DNA of 64,000 nucleotides from Isoetes taiwanensis. Lineage: Eukaryota; Streptophyta; Lycopodiopsida; Isoetales; Isoetaceae. Position 1 is the stretch's first letter. Each line of letters opens with the position of its first letter. A model generated the notes under the pieces. That model searched no databases, was not told the DNA's origin, and saw only the letters and a program-made list of their open reading frames with translations. Positions 1 to 12,562 of the stretch are shown one piece after another. The translations under genes and the position numbers were made by a program. The stretch covers positions 1,580,366-1,644,365 of the forward strand of contig JAJEKV010000108.1 of assembly GCA_021234155.1 (NCBI GenBank). Direction: 5' to 3'.

Positions 1-2180
1 TGACTGGAGGCCTATTACTCCCTCGTTGTGCAGAGTGTATAAAATCATTGCTAAGGCTTTACCGAGAGGCTTAAGCCGAAGACTAGTTCACGCCATTAGT
101 GCAGAGAGTACGGTTTTATACCACGTTTTGGAACATTCTTCATAATGTGGCTGCCGCTTTTGAGGGAGTGCATTGGGCCTCAGAGGGATGAGGCAGCCCC
201 TTGTTTTCTTAAGCTGGATTTTGCAAGGCTTATGATGCTGTTAGTTTGTCGGGGTGAGACCTCTTCAATCTTCTCTCAGGCCGAGGCATTAGGGGGATGT
301 CCGCTGGCCCCTTCCCCGTTCACTATAGTGGCGTAAGCTCTCTCGCCCTTTTTCTGTGTGGCGCTTGGGCCGACAATGTGGTGCAAGGGTCTCGCGATGG
401 ATGATGGGTCGCAACAGTTTGCAATCAATTTGCGGATGATACATTCCTCTTTCTTCATGCGGATGAGTCCAATCTCCGTGCAACCAAGAATATTTTGATG
501 CCTTTTCTTTAGCTTCGTGGTGTTTGGCCGGTCGAAGTGCTCTACCATGTGGGTACTTGGAGGAACCTCCTCCGCGTGGTTGAGTCGGGTTTCGGCTGGG
601 CACCGCCATTACACACGCTAAAACTGTTAGGCATACCATTTGGCTTGGACATTAATGCTAGGGCAATTTGGGCGAGACATTCTGTAATCTTAAGCGCATC
701 TGAATTGGTGGAGGGAAGTAAACTCACCATGGCCGTAGGATTCTCGTAGCCAAGTCGATTGCTCTATAGCACTCATGTTTCTGTGACCTCCTCGCATACT
801 TGCGAAAGTGTGGTTAAGGAGTTGGATGACACCATCTCAATTTTGTTTGGGGAGGAAATGAGGAGGGGGCTACTGAGTGAAGGTCGCATGTTGGAAGTGT
901 AAAAGGTAAAGGCGGGGGCTTAGGTATGCTTGATGTGTCCTTGCACACGGCTGTTCTCGTGTCGAAATTCATCGGGTAATTGTTGCAGGAGCAACAATCC
1001 CCAGGATTGGCTCTCGCGGCTGTCGCCGCCACTCTATTGTGTTTTAGGAAGCCCAGCAATTCCGGCCTTGATTCTGCCGTGGGCTCTGTTTGAGGATTTT
1101 GCGGCCATTACCTCATGCCGCCTTTTCTTAAAGGTCTCCTCAAGGCCGGAAGGTGGTCAAGGTTCTCTTTTTCATTGGACCCTAGCAGGTGTATGGTAGC
1201 CTCATCGCCCTTTCTTTGGGTACCTTGGATTACGCGTGATCTCCCTTGGCCTCTTCCTACACCCGTGCATTTCGGGCCCGATGGATTGCTCGCGGGGTAA
1301 CATCCATCCGTGATCGGTATTGGGAGGGTCATCTGGCGCCCGTGGGAGTTTTTAGGGATCGATTTGGCCTTCGGCGCCTAGGACATTGGACTTGGGGCAA
1401 TTGCGAATGCTATTCCATTGCAGTTGTCTTCTCAAGTCAATCGCGCGTTTGGAAGTCGCGATAGTGGACTTGATGCATCTCGTTTGTAGCATCGGCTTAT
1501 GGGCTTCTAGCTTTCGGGACACATTGCCGCTTCGGATAGGTGGTCACTTAAGCTTCAGGGAGTAAGTGGCCCGCCATGTGGAAGTGGGTGGAATACATTG
1601 CGCGCCTCCTAAAATCCATTTACCCTTTTATGGCAGATCTTGCACCATAGCCTCGGGGTGAATGTCCGAGAAAGTACATGTTCAAGCCTCGGTAGCGAAA
1701 ACATGCCCCAGTATGTGGGAGACACAGAGACCATTGAGCACCTTGCTTTGTCCTATGCACCCGGAGGTAGGGGCAGCTTGGTCCCGGGTGAGAGCCCTCT
1801 TTGGGTCTTCACCGTGGATCGAGAGCTTCTTATGGGAGTCTTTCCTAGCGGTTGGTCATGGCCAAGCAAACAGCGTTCCATTTATCGCAGAGCTTGGCTT
1901 CCGTGGTTGATTTGGAAAAGGCGGAGAGCGAAGGTCTTTGAGAATGTAGTGCTTAGCCCTTTTTCGGTTGGTTCCGATCGTGAGGCATAAGTTGTGGCAG
2001 CTTACCAAGTCTCAAGCTTGTCCAGCACAGTTAAGCGGAAATTTGGTCGACATTCTTTATAGATTGTGAATCATGATGGGCACTTCATTTCTTAGCACCA
2101 CACTTATCATTGTACTTGATCACATTCTAGTAGATTAATATATTCTTATATTCTTCTAAAAAAAAAAAAAAAAAAAAAAT
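1..2180 (+). mobile_element. L1-type LINE, 3' half, degenerate, with poly(A) tail
   Basis: This is a non-LTR retrotransposon relic that enters the window already inside its reverse transcriptase. Across shifting frames the translation gives the RT start (RPIT...YKIIAKAL), an LDFA block near 205-225, a GCPL-P block near 295-320 and an F-A-D-D catalytic motif near 429-440. An LGIPFG-like block follows near 628-650. A zinc-binding zf-RVT-like segment (C-P..., TIEHLALS) lies near 1700-1760, and a W-LIWKRR-AKVFE block near 1895-1940. The element ends in an A run at 2158-2180, as expected for target-primed reverse transcription. Many frameshifts and stops make it non-functional. The 5' part lies outside the window. 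The family assignment rests on motif order. Confidence 0.85.
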
Positions 2181-2850
2181 TGTATATTGATGTAAAAAAT
2201 TTGAACTGGGTTAAAGTGTTTGTAATGTACATTTTGAATTTTACATGGAGTTGCCTATCATTAATAAAAGGCGGTTGCATTACAATATTCTCCATAATTA
2301 TACCAAATCCTCGAAATCTTGTACTAGCTTCTCTATCAATAAAATCTAAATATCTTGCTGCGAAAAAAAAAAAACTTTGGCGCACATTTTGAACTTTCCT
2401 CAATCGATCAAACATGGCTCCAGATTCTACCTCAACTAAAAACTTGGCCCGAATCGATTATAGCCGCTCCTAAATCGAATGCATTTCAAGAAACAAATGT
2501 ATCTTGAAGAAATTGAAATCCCTTTCCTTCAAGCAAGAATACAAATCCTTCAAGCGGTAATACAAATCTGGTTAATAATCGATTTTTTTTGCGGGATGTT
2601 GTATCCCCTTTGCTGAGAATGGATCGATGTCTTAAAGCACCAGTTGAAGAAGAAACTATGGAAGAAGGATTGGACTCTCATGCAAGCACTTCGAGGTCGA
2701 GATCGGGTTCAGATTTCAATCCTCCTCGTTGATGAAGTTTGGGAAGCATCTGTTACAAGGTGCAAAGAAAATCGAAAACGAGAGGGTTTGTAGGGGTGGA
2801 ATCGTGACAAAGCCAATTAGAGAAGAAAGGTGAATGTACATAAAATCTCA
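2181..2850. other. No recognisable gene
   Basis: AT-rich spacer downstream of the LINE poly(A). A second A run occurs at about 2363-2374. Short frames exist but resemble nothing I recognise. Confidence 0.5.
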
Positions 2851-2852
2851 TA

Positions 2853-3366
2853 ATGAATGAGGTATCTAATTTGACTCCAAAACGAGAAAGTATATTTGCA
2901 AGAAGATTATTGCAAGACAAAGATTGCAATTCCTATTTGAGCCAGATCATTGGAAGGCCTCAAGAGGCTATCGTGAAAACAGATCCGGCAAAGAATTTAA
3001 AAGATGGCCTCCAAGGCGTAAAAAATGCAAATAGCAATGATGAGACTTGCTGCAAAGCATTTACTATCTATGGTGGTTGGAGAGGAAGGAGAATTGGCGA
3101 AGACTTCACTAGCGGCTAAGTTGCTGAAAATACATCCTAGAAATATGAAACTAGCAAAGGAGAGAAGGAAAAGAATGTCACTAGGTGGAACAAATCGTGG
3201 GCATTAGGGGGTTGAAACCAAGAACAAATACGATAGATCGGGCTATGAAGGATATGGTTGCTCGGTTTTGGTTAGATAACTCAAAGGTTTCACCAAAAAT
3301 TAGAGATGTCATGAAGAGGACACAACCAATTCAATATATTGACATTACAGTCACGAACGTAATTTA
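2853..3366 (+). pseudogene. N-terminal-like fragment of an unclassified transposon protein
   Basis: Overlapping short frames at 2853-3119, 3025-3207 and 3185-3367 read as one basic protein broken by frameshifts. The last part contains V-ARFWLDNSKVSPKIRDVMKR, the type of N-terminal block (FW...T-VSP-RDV-KR) I associate with large plant proteins of the D-x-C-x-x-Q-x-K transposon-like group. It lies about 0.7 kb upstream of the matching core at 4.0-5.6 kb on the same strand, so the two are probably one decayed gene. I cannot assign a biochemical activity from this piece alone. Confidence 0.4.
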
Positions 3367-4019
3367 GGCGTAATTGCATCTTGTTTTTCTAATAAAGATG
3401 TTTTTATTTTGTAACACTCGATGTAAAGTTTGTAGATTTCTTTACTCTTTGGCGTAATAAAGATGTCTTTTATTTTGTAACACCGATGTAAAGTTTGTAG
3501 CAGATTTCTTTACTTTTTGAATGTAATGTAGATACTGATGCCCTAGTTGTTCTACATGGAAATGTCAAATTATTTCATGGCAACACGTACATGTATATTT
3601 GTTTACATGTATATTACGGATGTATATTTATTTACATGTATATTCGGATGTATTGTAGAGATGTAGAATAACTAGAAGAAATTAGTGTGGAGATGTATTA
3701 ATTGTCAAAAATTATGTGACTTCATAGTAAATGAAATAAAATTCATGTCTAATAAAATGTACATGTATGTGTGGGAGTTTAGGGTCTTGAATATGTAAAA
3801 GATTTGTATGTAATGTAATGTAATGAGGTGACTAATTTTATTTCAATCTGTAATTTTTGGGCTGAATTATTCAATTTTGTGGATCGCAAGATCGAGGAGG
3901 TTCGGATTGGGCTTAGGCAATTTGAATACTTAAACCTTCTTGCATTAGAAAGCTAAAGGAAAGAAACACATGTTGTTGCGTGAAACATGAGCAATCGGAT
4001 CTGTACAAAGCGGGCATTT
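3367..4019. other. AT-rich spacer with short direct repeats
   Basis: Holds two near copies of a TAATAAAGATGT...TTTATTTTGTAACAC block (about 3391-3425 and 3456-3490) and TACATGTATATT repeats near 3590-3640. No coding signal was recognised. Confidence 0.5.
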
Positions 4020-5600
4020 AATTTGATGAGGTCAGACTCCATGAAAATTGTTAAATTGCAATTGTGGTGTGTGCGCATCTGAAGCTCATGCCGGAATATG
4101 TCAAGCCAAAAACAAGACATTTGATAATGTTAGCACATTTTGGAGGGCTATGGTATGTGACAGAAAAGAAAACGACGAGTGGCATAAGCTACAATGTATC
4201 AAATCGATTGTGGAAATTGTGGGAAACAATTAATTATACAAGGAGCGAGATTGATCAAACGCTTGATTGGCAAGTCTATGGTTACGTTAATGAGCCCTCA
4301 AGAAAGGAACTTCCTTAAGACTAAAGCTAATTGACAAGAAAGGCAGCAGCCAAAGAATATGTTGGATAACGTGGTTTGATCATATGTCGAGGTTTGTATA
4401 TCATAACTTTTTGTGGCACATTGGCAGAGCAAACAATTCAAGGAATCCATGAAGAGTCTTCATTGATGATACCGTATTATCGGTTGTTGATTTCTCGGAG
4501 AATTATACTTTGAAGCCATTCAACGAGATTCAAGCACAACATTGGTACAATGAACAAATCAGCATATTGGTCCACATCACGATGTTCAAGGTACAGGGGT
4601 AAAATGAGGAAATGTGCACTTCTTTATTTCCGATGATGACAAAACACATGATACTCACTTTGTACAAAAGCATTCAAGATGCACCTCAATTGGCTGAAAG
4701 AAAATGGTGGCCATATGAAATACCACTTAGTTTGGTCCAGGAGATTGTGCAGCCCAATTCAAGTCGAGAAGAGCTTTCTATCATGTAACTAGGTATCATC
4801 AAGAGCATAAGATCGGAATGCACTGGAATTTCTTTGGCTCAGGGACATGGGAAGGGCACACATGCCCGGAGAAGGAGCCATAGCCAAACTATGGCTCGAA
4901 AGTGAAAACAAAGAAAAAAAGGATGGGAAAGTGATAAAAAAATGCGTAAACCGCATGTGAGGTTCTTGAAGAGAAATTTCTGTGGAAAGGGTATTTTGGA
5001 AAGTGTCCGACATTGACCGTTTCCCAAAGATTTGATGTGCTCCCAGTGAAAGGGGTGCAATCTCTTCATTGCGATCATCCATAGATCCAAATGATCCAAC
5101 AAAGTTAATGTGTAGATCTCTCTTTCATGTTTTGTAAGGCATGCATCAATTTTGATTGGCCCGCTTTGTGAGAATGCCGATCATTGGCGGTGGGAGTTGA
5201 GAAAAACTAGAGCCTACAAACAAAGGGACAATGTTGAAGAAGATGGGTAACGAGGCGGAGAGGACTTGTGGGCAAATGACGTGGACAATGTGGATGAGAC
5301 AAAGGTGAGGTTGAGATTATTTTGCATCATTCACATCCCGCACAATTATGAAAGGGTCCCTTATTATCTCATCCAAAGGTAAGTGAAACATGCCCTCAAG
5401 AAGACACCAAGGATGACTATGGAAATGAATTTTATTGTGGTAATGAAGTTATAGCTGGTAACTACTTTGAATTGATTCACGGTTGCCATCAAAAGTACAG
5501 CTTATTCAAGGAAAGAAAGTTCTTGTCCATCCCGAAAAGAAGATGGTGGGATGAGATTTCCATTGAGTGATCAAACATAAGATTAAAGGTACATCTTATG
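4020..5600 (+). pseudogene. Core of an unclassified D-x-C-x-x-Q-x-K transposon-like protein (copy A)
   Basis: Translation in shifting frames gives the block order VVDFSENYT, F-NEIQAQHW-NEQISILVHIT (about 4475-4590), HFFISDDDKTHDT (about 4615-4660), GDCAAQFKSRRAFYHV-RY (about 4740-4790) and HWNFFGSG (about 4815-4845). The same blocks occur on the minus strand at 62.6-63.3 kb, so this is a repeated family rather than chance. The D-x-C-A-x-Q-x-K signature followed by an FFG-G block resembles a DDE/RNase H-fold active-site region, which is inference. Several stops and frameshifts interrupt it. I recognise the pattern from large plant genomes but cannot name the family. Confidence 0.55.
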
Positions 5601-6679
5601 CATATGAACCGACTAACTATTGGCATGAAATGTTTGGGAAATTTGTCGAGATTGTAGAATCTACGAATCGTTAACCTGTTGTTGAAGTAACTTTTCTATG
5701 CACTAAGGCATGGACTTGCAAACCGAATGTAATCGAATGTGAACCGGATTAAAACACAAACATTAATATATTGTTTATATAGTTCCAAGATCAAGTATAC
5801 TTAGTGTAAGTTGTAAAAACACCGTAGTAAAAGCGTAAGGTCTCAAGATTCAAGATTCAAGATTCAAGACTCAAGATTCATCCGAAGGTCCTGCGGTGTG
5901 AGATCAACAATGGTCCTGCTTCAAAATTGTGAGAAGAGTGTCGGGACAATTTGTTTGGAAGTTGGTGAAGTCTAAATGTAAGCAAGACATGTGCTTCGTA
6001 CCATTTATGATAGAGATTGGTAAAGTATGGTTTGAGGCTATTGAATCTCCAAACCTCAGCCCTTTTCAAAGACTTTGTTGATTGCTTTTGCATGCACAAC
6101 TTCCCTCGTTTAAGCTGAATGAGAATACTCTCTAGTTCTCGCTTTTAGATAATTGGGATTCATCATCCCCTTGTCCATCGGGCTACTCCCATAGCTTGAT
6201 CCATGCTTCCAACATTGTTAAGTCTCCTCTGTGCATCACATTGTAGAACATCACAAGCAATTGTTAGATTAGGAACAAAAGCATGTTTAAGAATAGGAGT
6301 ACCTCTAAACTCGCGGTGGCCTCTCCGTTTGATTTTGTTCAATTGGTTTCCCCGTTCGCATTGATCTCCTCAAGAATCGTGCGCCCGGTGAGTTTGCATT
6401 TGAATTGGGGATATGGATTGTGATCTAGTCGCTCGATCTCCTCCCGCCATCGAATCAACCTGGGCCACCACGGGTAAAAAAATTTTTATCCTCGCCTATT
6501 CCCTTCTCCTGTTTCGATATGGCTCGTACCATGCCAATGATTTGTTCCTTAACCAATGATTTGTTCAACATCCTTTTCTCAAAATCTTTCCCATCGCCCT
6601 CTTTTTCTCACCTAATTGGCCAATGGTTGATCTTTGGCATATATCCCACAAGCCTAGCTCAAATGAAAGGGCTATACTC
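5601..6679. other. No recognisable gene; short CAAGATT microsatellite
   Basis: Tandem CAAGATT/CAAGACT heptamers run from about 5842 to 5880 (five to six copies). The rest shows no family I recognise; the ORF at 5878-6099 on the minus strand has no motif. Confidence 0.5.
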
Positions 6680-7070
6680 AATGAGGAATATTCCTTTCAA
6701 TGTAATAAGGAATATTCCTTTGTAACTATGGGTGCACTTAAACAAACTAAAGAATATTCCTTTGAAGGTAATAAGGAATATTCTTGATAACTAGGCACTA
6801 GGAATATTCCTTTCAATGCAAAGGAATATTCCTTTCAAGGTAATAGAATATTCCTTGTAACTATGGGTGCACTTAAACAAACTAAAGAATATTCCTTTGA
6901 AGGTAATAAGGAATATTCACGATAACTAGGCGCTAAGGAATATTCCTTTCAATGTAATAAGGAATATTCCTTCAAAGGTAATAAGGAATATTCGATAACT
7001 AGACGCTAAGGAATATTCCTTTCAATGCAATAAGGAATATTCCTTTCAAGGTAATAAGGAATATTACTTG
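6680..7070. repeat. Tandem array of the palindrome AAGGAATATTCCTT
   Basis: At least fourteen intact or near-intact copies of the 14-bp palindrome lie in under 400 bp. They are organised in a higher-order unit of about 136 bp (the block beginning GTAACTATGGGTGCACTTAAAC at 6722 recurs at 6858). Variants of a GATAACTAGGCGCTA spacer recur near 6780, 6920 and 6995. No reading frame spans it. Confidence 0.85.
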
Positions 7071-7407
7071 TTATCTCTAATTGTTGACTCACGCTTTACC
7101 AAACACAATATGCATAGGTACACAATATGCCTTAACATAATCCATTCATTTGGCATTTGTTGATTTGGCAATTGTTGATTTGGTAAGATGTGGAACATTG
7201 AATGCATGGGATATTTGAGCCCATTACTAAAAAAGGGTGGACTAGGATTACATCTTGGGACAGTTATGACCGGGGCTCAGAATTAAAGATTACAAGCCTG
7301 AGCCATAACTTTTCAACATCTAATCTCTATCCACACTTATCAATGAAGCAGCAAAACCCTACTTATATATGTGCATGATTTTTGTGATATATGCATGTGG
7401 GATATTG

Positions 7408-8150
7408 CTAACTTTGTGTTAGGGTTGTGCTAACTGCATACCAAGCAATTGGTCTCATAATATGGTTCAACCCTATCCATTTTACATTTGCAAAAAATTT
7501 TGAGGTGGGTGGATGGCTCCCGAGTGTGAAATCATATGCATGGATACATCCCTTTCCTCTTCGTCTAATTCCCAAAACAAAATCATATGCATGCAAACAT
7601 CCCTTTTATTCCCAAAATTTACGCCTGCAGCCTTCATTCCGATCCCATTCCGGCCCCATCGCCTATTCCTTGGCCATCTCCTTCACTCCTTCCCCATTCC
7701 GGTCCATCTCCTTCACTTCCGCCATGGCCAAGTTCAAGACCACACTGTGAGGGAACACTATCCCGCCATTGTGCTCGCTCCTCCCCGCCAAAGACGGTCC
7801 TCCTCTTCCTCTCGAGGATCCGCGGTCTTCCTCCCGGGAGAATCCGTGTCTTCCTCAGGAGACCACCCGCCATGCGATTAGGGAAGTTCACTCCACCGAG
7901 GAGGTGGAGAAGCTCATCATGGATCATCGTGTTGTCGCTTCGCTTGGCGGGTGATCGAGTGGGTGCATGAGGCTTACCTCGACGAGGAGCGACTCCTCGA
8001 AATGAAGATGTATGCCGTGGAGGGCGACCTTCATATGGAGTCAAGATGGCCCAAGAAGATCAAGCCTTGTTTAAATTTTTGTAATCCCTCGGTTTCAATT
8101 TTTTTGGCAATAGTCCTTGCTTGGACTATTCTTTGTAAAAGCTTTTAATT
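7408..8150 (+). other. Coding-like segment of unknown identity
   Basis: Several overlapping plus-strand frames (7427-7750, 7513-7881, 7587-7970, 7769-7954, 7951-8148) and one minus frame (7634-8044) cover a locally GC-rich stretch. The plus-strand reading RHAIREVHSTEEVEKLIMDH followed, after a frame change, by VIEWVHEAYLDEERLLEM looks like genuine protein. I do not recognise the family. A gag-like or captured exon origin is possible. Without a frame longer than 136 codons no intact gene can be claimed. Confidence 0.25.
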
Positions 8151-8659
8151 AAATACGTAACTTGTTTTGCAATAGTCCTTGTGACTCCATTTTTGTAAAG
8201 CTTTTTCATTAATGATGAACTCCTCTTCTCTACAAATTGTTGACTATTTTTTTGCTTTTCAATCATATCCGAAGTTTCCACCGCTTTTTTAGTTAACCGA
8301 ACTATTTCTATCCTTTTCTCAGATAGATATAAGAAACATGTTTGGTACTTAGTTTGCAACTCAAGTTTTTGGTGCAACTCAAGTTAATGGCGGTTTAAAT
8401 TTTGTCATTAATTATAAAATGCAAAGTACAATTCATCAAATAGTATACCAAAACAAACATTAAAGCCAACAAGGAATTTCAAGTTGCGTAATTTATGATT
8501 CGTGACACTAACAAAATATGGTAACCAGCACCTTAATAGGAAAATATGTTCGTGAGTATTTTAATTCTTTAAATGCATCTTGAAGCATCCGCCAAAAATT
8601 AATGGATGTTGGTCCGTAAAACCTCTTGAACAATATCATCACGCCTCAAATGAACACTA

Positions 8660-8810
8660 AACCAAGGGGGTGTGTATACCACACCAAACCATGCACCATA
8701 CCATGCCCCACACTATCATATTCACTAGAACGAGCACATCCCACCACACACCACACCATTCATCACACACACCCCACCACACATACAACTTACTTCCATA
8801 TATCTACCGA
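8660..8810. repeat. CA-rich low-complexity tract (ACCACAC/CACACC)
   Basis: A pyrimidine-C and A dominated stretch made of CACACCA, ACCATGC and CACACAC variants. It looks like a decayed microsatellite. Confidence 0.7.
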
Positions 8811-11410
8811 GGAGACAAGAGTTTCAACATATTTGTGCATAAATCCCATCACATACAACCCACATGATGTTAAACGGTCCGGACTCTTTGTGGCATCTCT
8901 ACTTGCCGAATCCGATTAACATTATTTCTCTTCATGAAATCGACGCCTCTAGATACTTGGACCGATCGATGTGGTTAACATTTGTGTGTGCAACCTACAT
9001 ATCACGTAAATTTAGCAGACCGAATTAGTTTAAGAAAAGCAAAGCAACAACTTAAAGTATTACATACCCTTTGATTGCTTTCTCGCTCGTCGCATAACAC
9101 GTAAAGAGGATTCAAGACGTGAATTCACAGTGCGTGTAGGATCTTGAATCGATGGTGCGAAAGCGAAAAACAGCCAAAGACAAAATGGTCATTCTCAAGG
9201 ATAGGTGCAAGGATATGATGGCATTTAACTACCACAATCCCCTTCATCCCCTGATTTCACTATTTCAATGACATTCAATGATCCTTCACCGATTCACCTT
9301 TCTTTGTCTGCTGGTAGCTTCTCTAAACCTTATATAGTTGTAAGGGGGATAAAAAAAGATTTTGCTCTTCCACTGAAAGGCAATGTCTCATACAAGCACT
9401 GGATTAGATTAAGATTAACATTAGAGACAAGGAATAGCAACAACATAAATTTCGGTTACAACCAGTTATTACTCCCGCCATAAAGATCCACGGCGGCTAC
9501 TCATTTTAGAGTTAGTTGCACATAAAATTGCTATGTCGATGCAACCACTTTCATTTCAGCCCGTAAGGACAGTTCTTGAATGGCGTGAATGGCGAATTCC
9601 ATAAGTTTATCCTTGTCATCATTTCTATTGTCGATCCAAGATGTTAGTGTCATATTAACAATTGATCCATGACAATAAAGCATAAATTGATACCTTCCAA
9701 TCTCTCGTTTCAAATGGTTTAGACTCGCAAAACGAAAGTAAAAATATAATAAGCTACCGAAGTATAAGTAAGTCAATGTAAGCTAGCAATTACCGTTTGC
9801 AAATGGATGTCCCCGCCTCGGGTTTGCACTTTCTTCCAAATTGTTTTGGCATCGGCTTTGACCATAATTTAGTCGTTGCCTTGGCCGCACTTCCAAGGCT
9901 TCTTCAACATCATCTAGCTCCTTTGAATCGCCGCAAGTCTCAAGACAAGAAAGTGCTTCATTCTAATGTTTTGAAAGCAAGACAAGAAAAAGAAACACGA
10001 CCGCCAAAGAACAAGCCTTTTCCCTCAACTTGAACTTCAAATGCAACTCGTGGATCGCTTTCAATGTCGCCATCAACATCTTCATGAATTTTATCTGTAA
10101 ACACGCCAACGTAGTTTCAAAATACAAAAAAAAAATAGAAAACCCCAAAAGGAGAGAGAATTTTTCGGGCTTTAGTTTAGTTGCTCAATAATAGCATTTC
10201 GGCTTTCAACAGTGGGATCTCTTTTTGGAAAACAACATCTCGCTAGAAAAATATTGAACATTAGTGAACTCTAACTACAACAGATGCAATCTTAATGTAA
10301 TCACCCTACCTTCCACATACCCCTCCTGTCTCCAAAACCGCAGACCGATTGCTTATGAGTTGTTGCAATACTCAAAGGTGATGTAGATGTGGATGGACTT
10401 CCAACATCGACATAGCAAAGAAGATCTTTTGTGCTAGGTTCAGCAATTGGGATATCTCGAGAATGGTAAATGCAACCCCTTCCCAATAACATTCTTCTTT
10501 TCACCTACAACATGAGATTTTGCTATATTCGTAACTTAAGCATAGTGCACCTAAACATGAATTGTTTAGTTTACCCCGCAGCTTTACTTCTTCCTTTCTT
10601 GATACTACCCATGTCCGCATTGACACAATTGGGTGTCAATAAGAAATGTAAACACTTGATTCAGAATCAAGGGAGATGTAGAGTAGATAGAAGCAAAATC
10701 AAGAAAAACAATCAGATGCAAATCAAAAATAACAAATGTTAATTACATGCAAGTAGGTTTTACTATGTGCAAACTTTCCACTGATATAATGTAACGACAA
10801 AATAGAAGTACATTAGTGTACATAGCTATCACAATGTAAAGGAAAACCAAATACTAAATTCAAATGCATTTCAGAACAAAATATTTTATCAATACACCCT
10901 ATCAAATACATCATTCAAAGATTGAATGTAAAGGAAAGTCAAATACCAAATTCATATGCATTTCTCGATCACATGTAAATGCAAAGTACAAACCAATGCA
11001 ATACACCCTATTAATACACCTCAGAAAGGAATTCTTAAAAGCACTTCATGGCACATGTAAATGTAAAGCATGAAGCAAATACATTTTCTCTTTACAAAGA
11101 AAGACAAAACCATGCCAAATCAAATGTTAATACGTTATGTACATGATGGAAACTAACTACATCTAAGTACACTCAAACTAATTATGTAATCAAAATAGAA
11201 ATAGATGTACCTTCGGAAGGGATTCCTAAGGTCGCAGGTCCTAGGACCATGAACAATCATGTACACATGTATTCGTCGTTGAAACCTCGAATACAAGACA
11301 ACAAAATAGACAATATGTATGACCACAAAGTGGAGATATTACCATGGTCGAGTCAAGGCAATCATTGCAGCCTCTAAAGTATTGCTTATATGTGAGAATG
11401 AAGCGCCCGG
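8811..11410. other. No recognisable gene
   Basis: AT-rich DNA with short frames on both strands. The minus-strand frame 9531-9776 reads as plausible protein but matches nothing I know. Near 10860-11060 a phrase AAATACCAAATTCA...TGCATTTC recurs, suggesting local duplication. Confidence 0.4.
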
Positions 11411-11415
11411 CCTTG

Positions 11416-12330
11416 TCATGAGTATGGGCCGGAGGCTGCAGGCCCATCGGGTCCTGATATTTCCAAATGCTTAGTCATCTCCTTTATTCTATTCTCACGG
11501 TTTGAATTAACTTCCAAATCCTTGCTGATTTTTTCAATGGCGACTTCTAATTCTTGCAAATCACCCTTTAAACAATCAATGGGAATCATTAGAGCATCTA
11601 AGTAAGAATATAACTTGATTTCTCCTCCTCTAAATGGGATGCCAAATCCATTTGCACATCGCTTGGCTTCCCGCTTGCTTTTAAACCCGCCATAATCTTG
11701 AATCAAGCCACATATTTTTGCATCTTTACTCGCACAAGTCTTGTCAAGAAGCTCTTATCACTCTCATGCTTCAACAGTTCAATTTCCATTGTTTTCCTTT
11801 TTCTTTTAAAGTCCAGATTTCATCAAGCATGGAGGCGTAATCTAATGCTCTTGTTTCCCTCCACCTTTTCATCATTTCCAATGCTGCCCCAATTCTGGAG
11901 GCATACATTTAATAGCTTTAACATTGGAAGACTTTATTTGTAGCTAATTTCGCCGGTGATTTTTTTTGAGAGCCTTTTGAATGAAGACTTGCACTTGCTT
12001 TCACCTCATCCCAATCAATGCTTACTCCTTTGTAATGAAGTGCATATGCTCGGGCAAAATACAATGGAATGTGATGATTTGCAATGTCCTTCCTACAAAA
12101 AGCGTGCTCATACACGTAAAAAAACGCCATCCAACCAGGCTTAATCTCAGACTCTTGATAACCCCTAACAAATAGGGGGCTTCAGACCCCAAACATCGCA
12201 CTATTTGCACTAGCCACGAAACATACTATCAAAATTGTTGCTCCTAAGCTGCCTGATGCTTACCTTGTCAAACTCGGGCGGCAAGACCTCCCGATCCAAG
12301 AAGACCCACTCTTGAGTTTTCAAGAAGTTC
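11416..12330 (-). pseudogene. Gag-like transposon relic, unclassified
   Basis: Read on the minus strand from 12330 downwards, the frames give EWVFLDREVLPPEFDKVSIR (about 12305-12246). They continue with PGWMAFFYVYEHAFCRKD and IPLYFARAYALHYKGVS, then a Lys/Ser-rich tail (frame 12130-11918). A coiled-coil-like ELEVAIEKISKDLEVNSNREN follows (frame 11706-11416). The order, a globular first half then a heptad-rich tail, suits a gag or nucleocapsid-like protein of a plant retroelement. That is inference, because no zinc knuckle or catalytic motif is visible. Frameshifts separate the parts. Confidence 0.35.
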
Positions 12331-12449
12331 TAGTGGGAGACCTTGGCATGGGCTTTAAAGGTTTGTTGCTGAGGAGATTTCCTTGAGATGTCTTTGTTCC
12401 AAGCCGCTGCCGTCCATGATCCGGGTGCTTTAGATCTCCTCAAAATGCA

Positions 12450-12562
12450 AGCTTTTGGCTATGGAGGTCCCGATCTTGGCTATGGAGGTTGAATATGGAT
12501 GTCAAGCTTTTCGGCTATGGAGGTTGAAATATGGATGTCAAGCTTTCGGCTATGGAGGTTCG
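12450..12562. repeat. Tandem repeat, about 35-bp unit (GGCTATGGAGGTTG)
   Basis: Four imperfect units share CTTTTGGCTATGGAGGT followed by GAATATGGATGTCAAG. They lie immediately upstream of the minus-strand gag-like relic. No function can be assigned. Confidence 0.75.
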
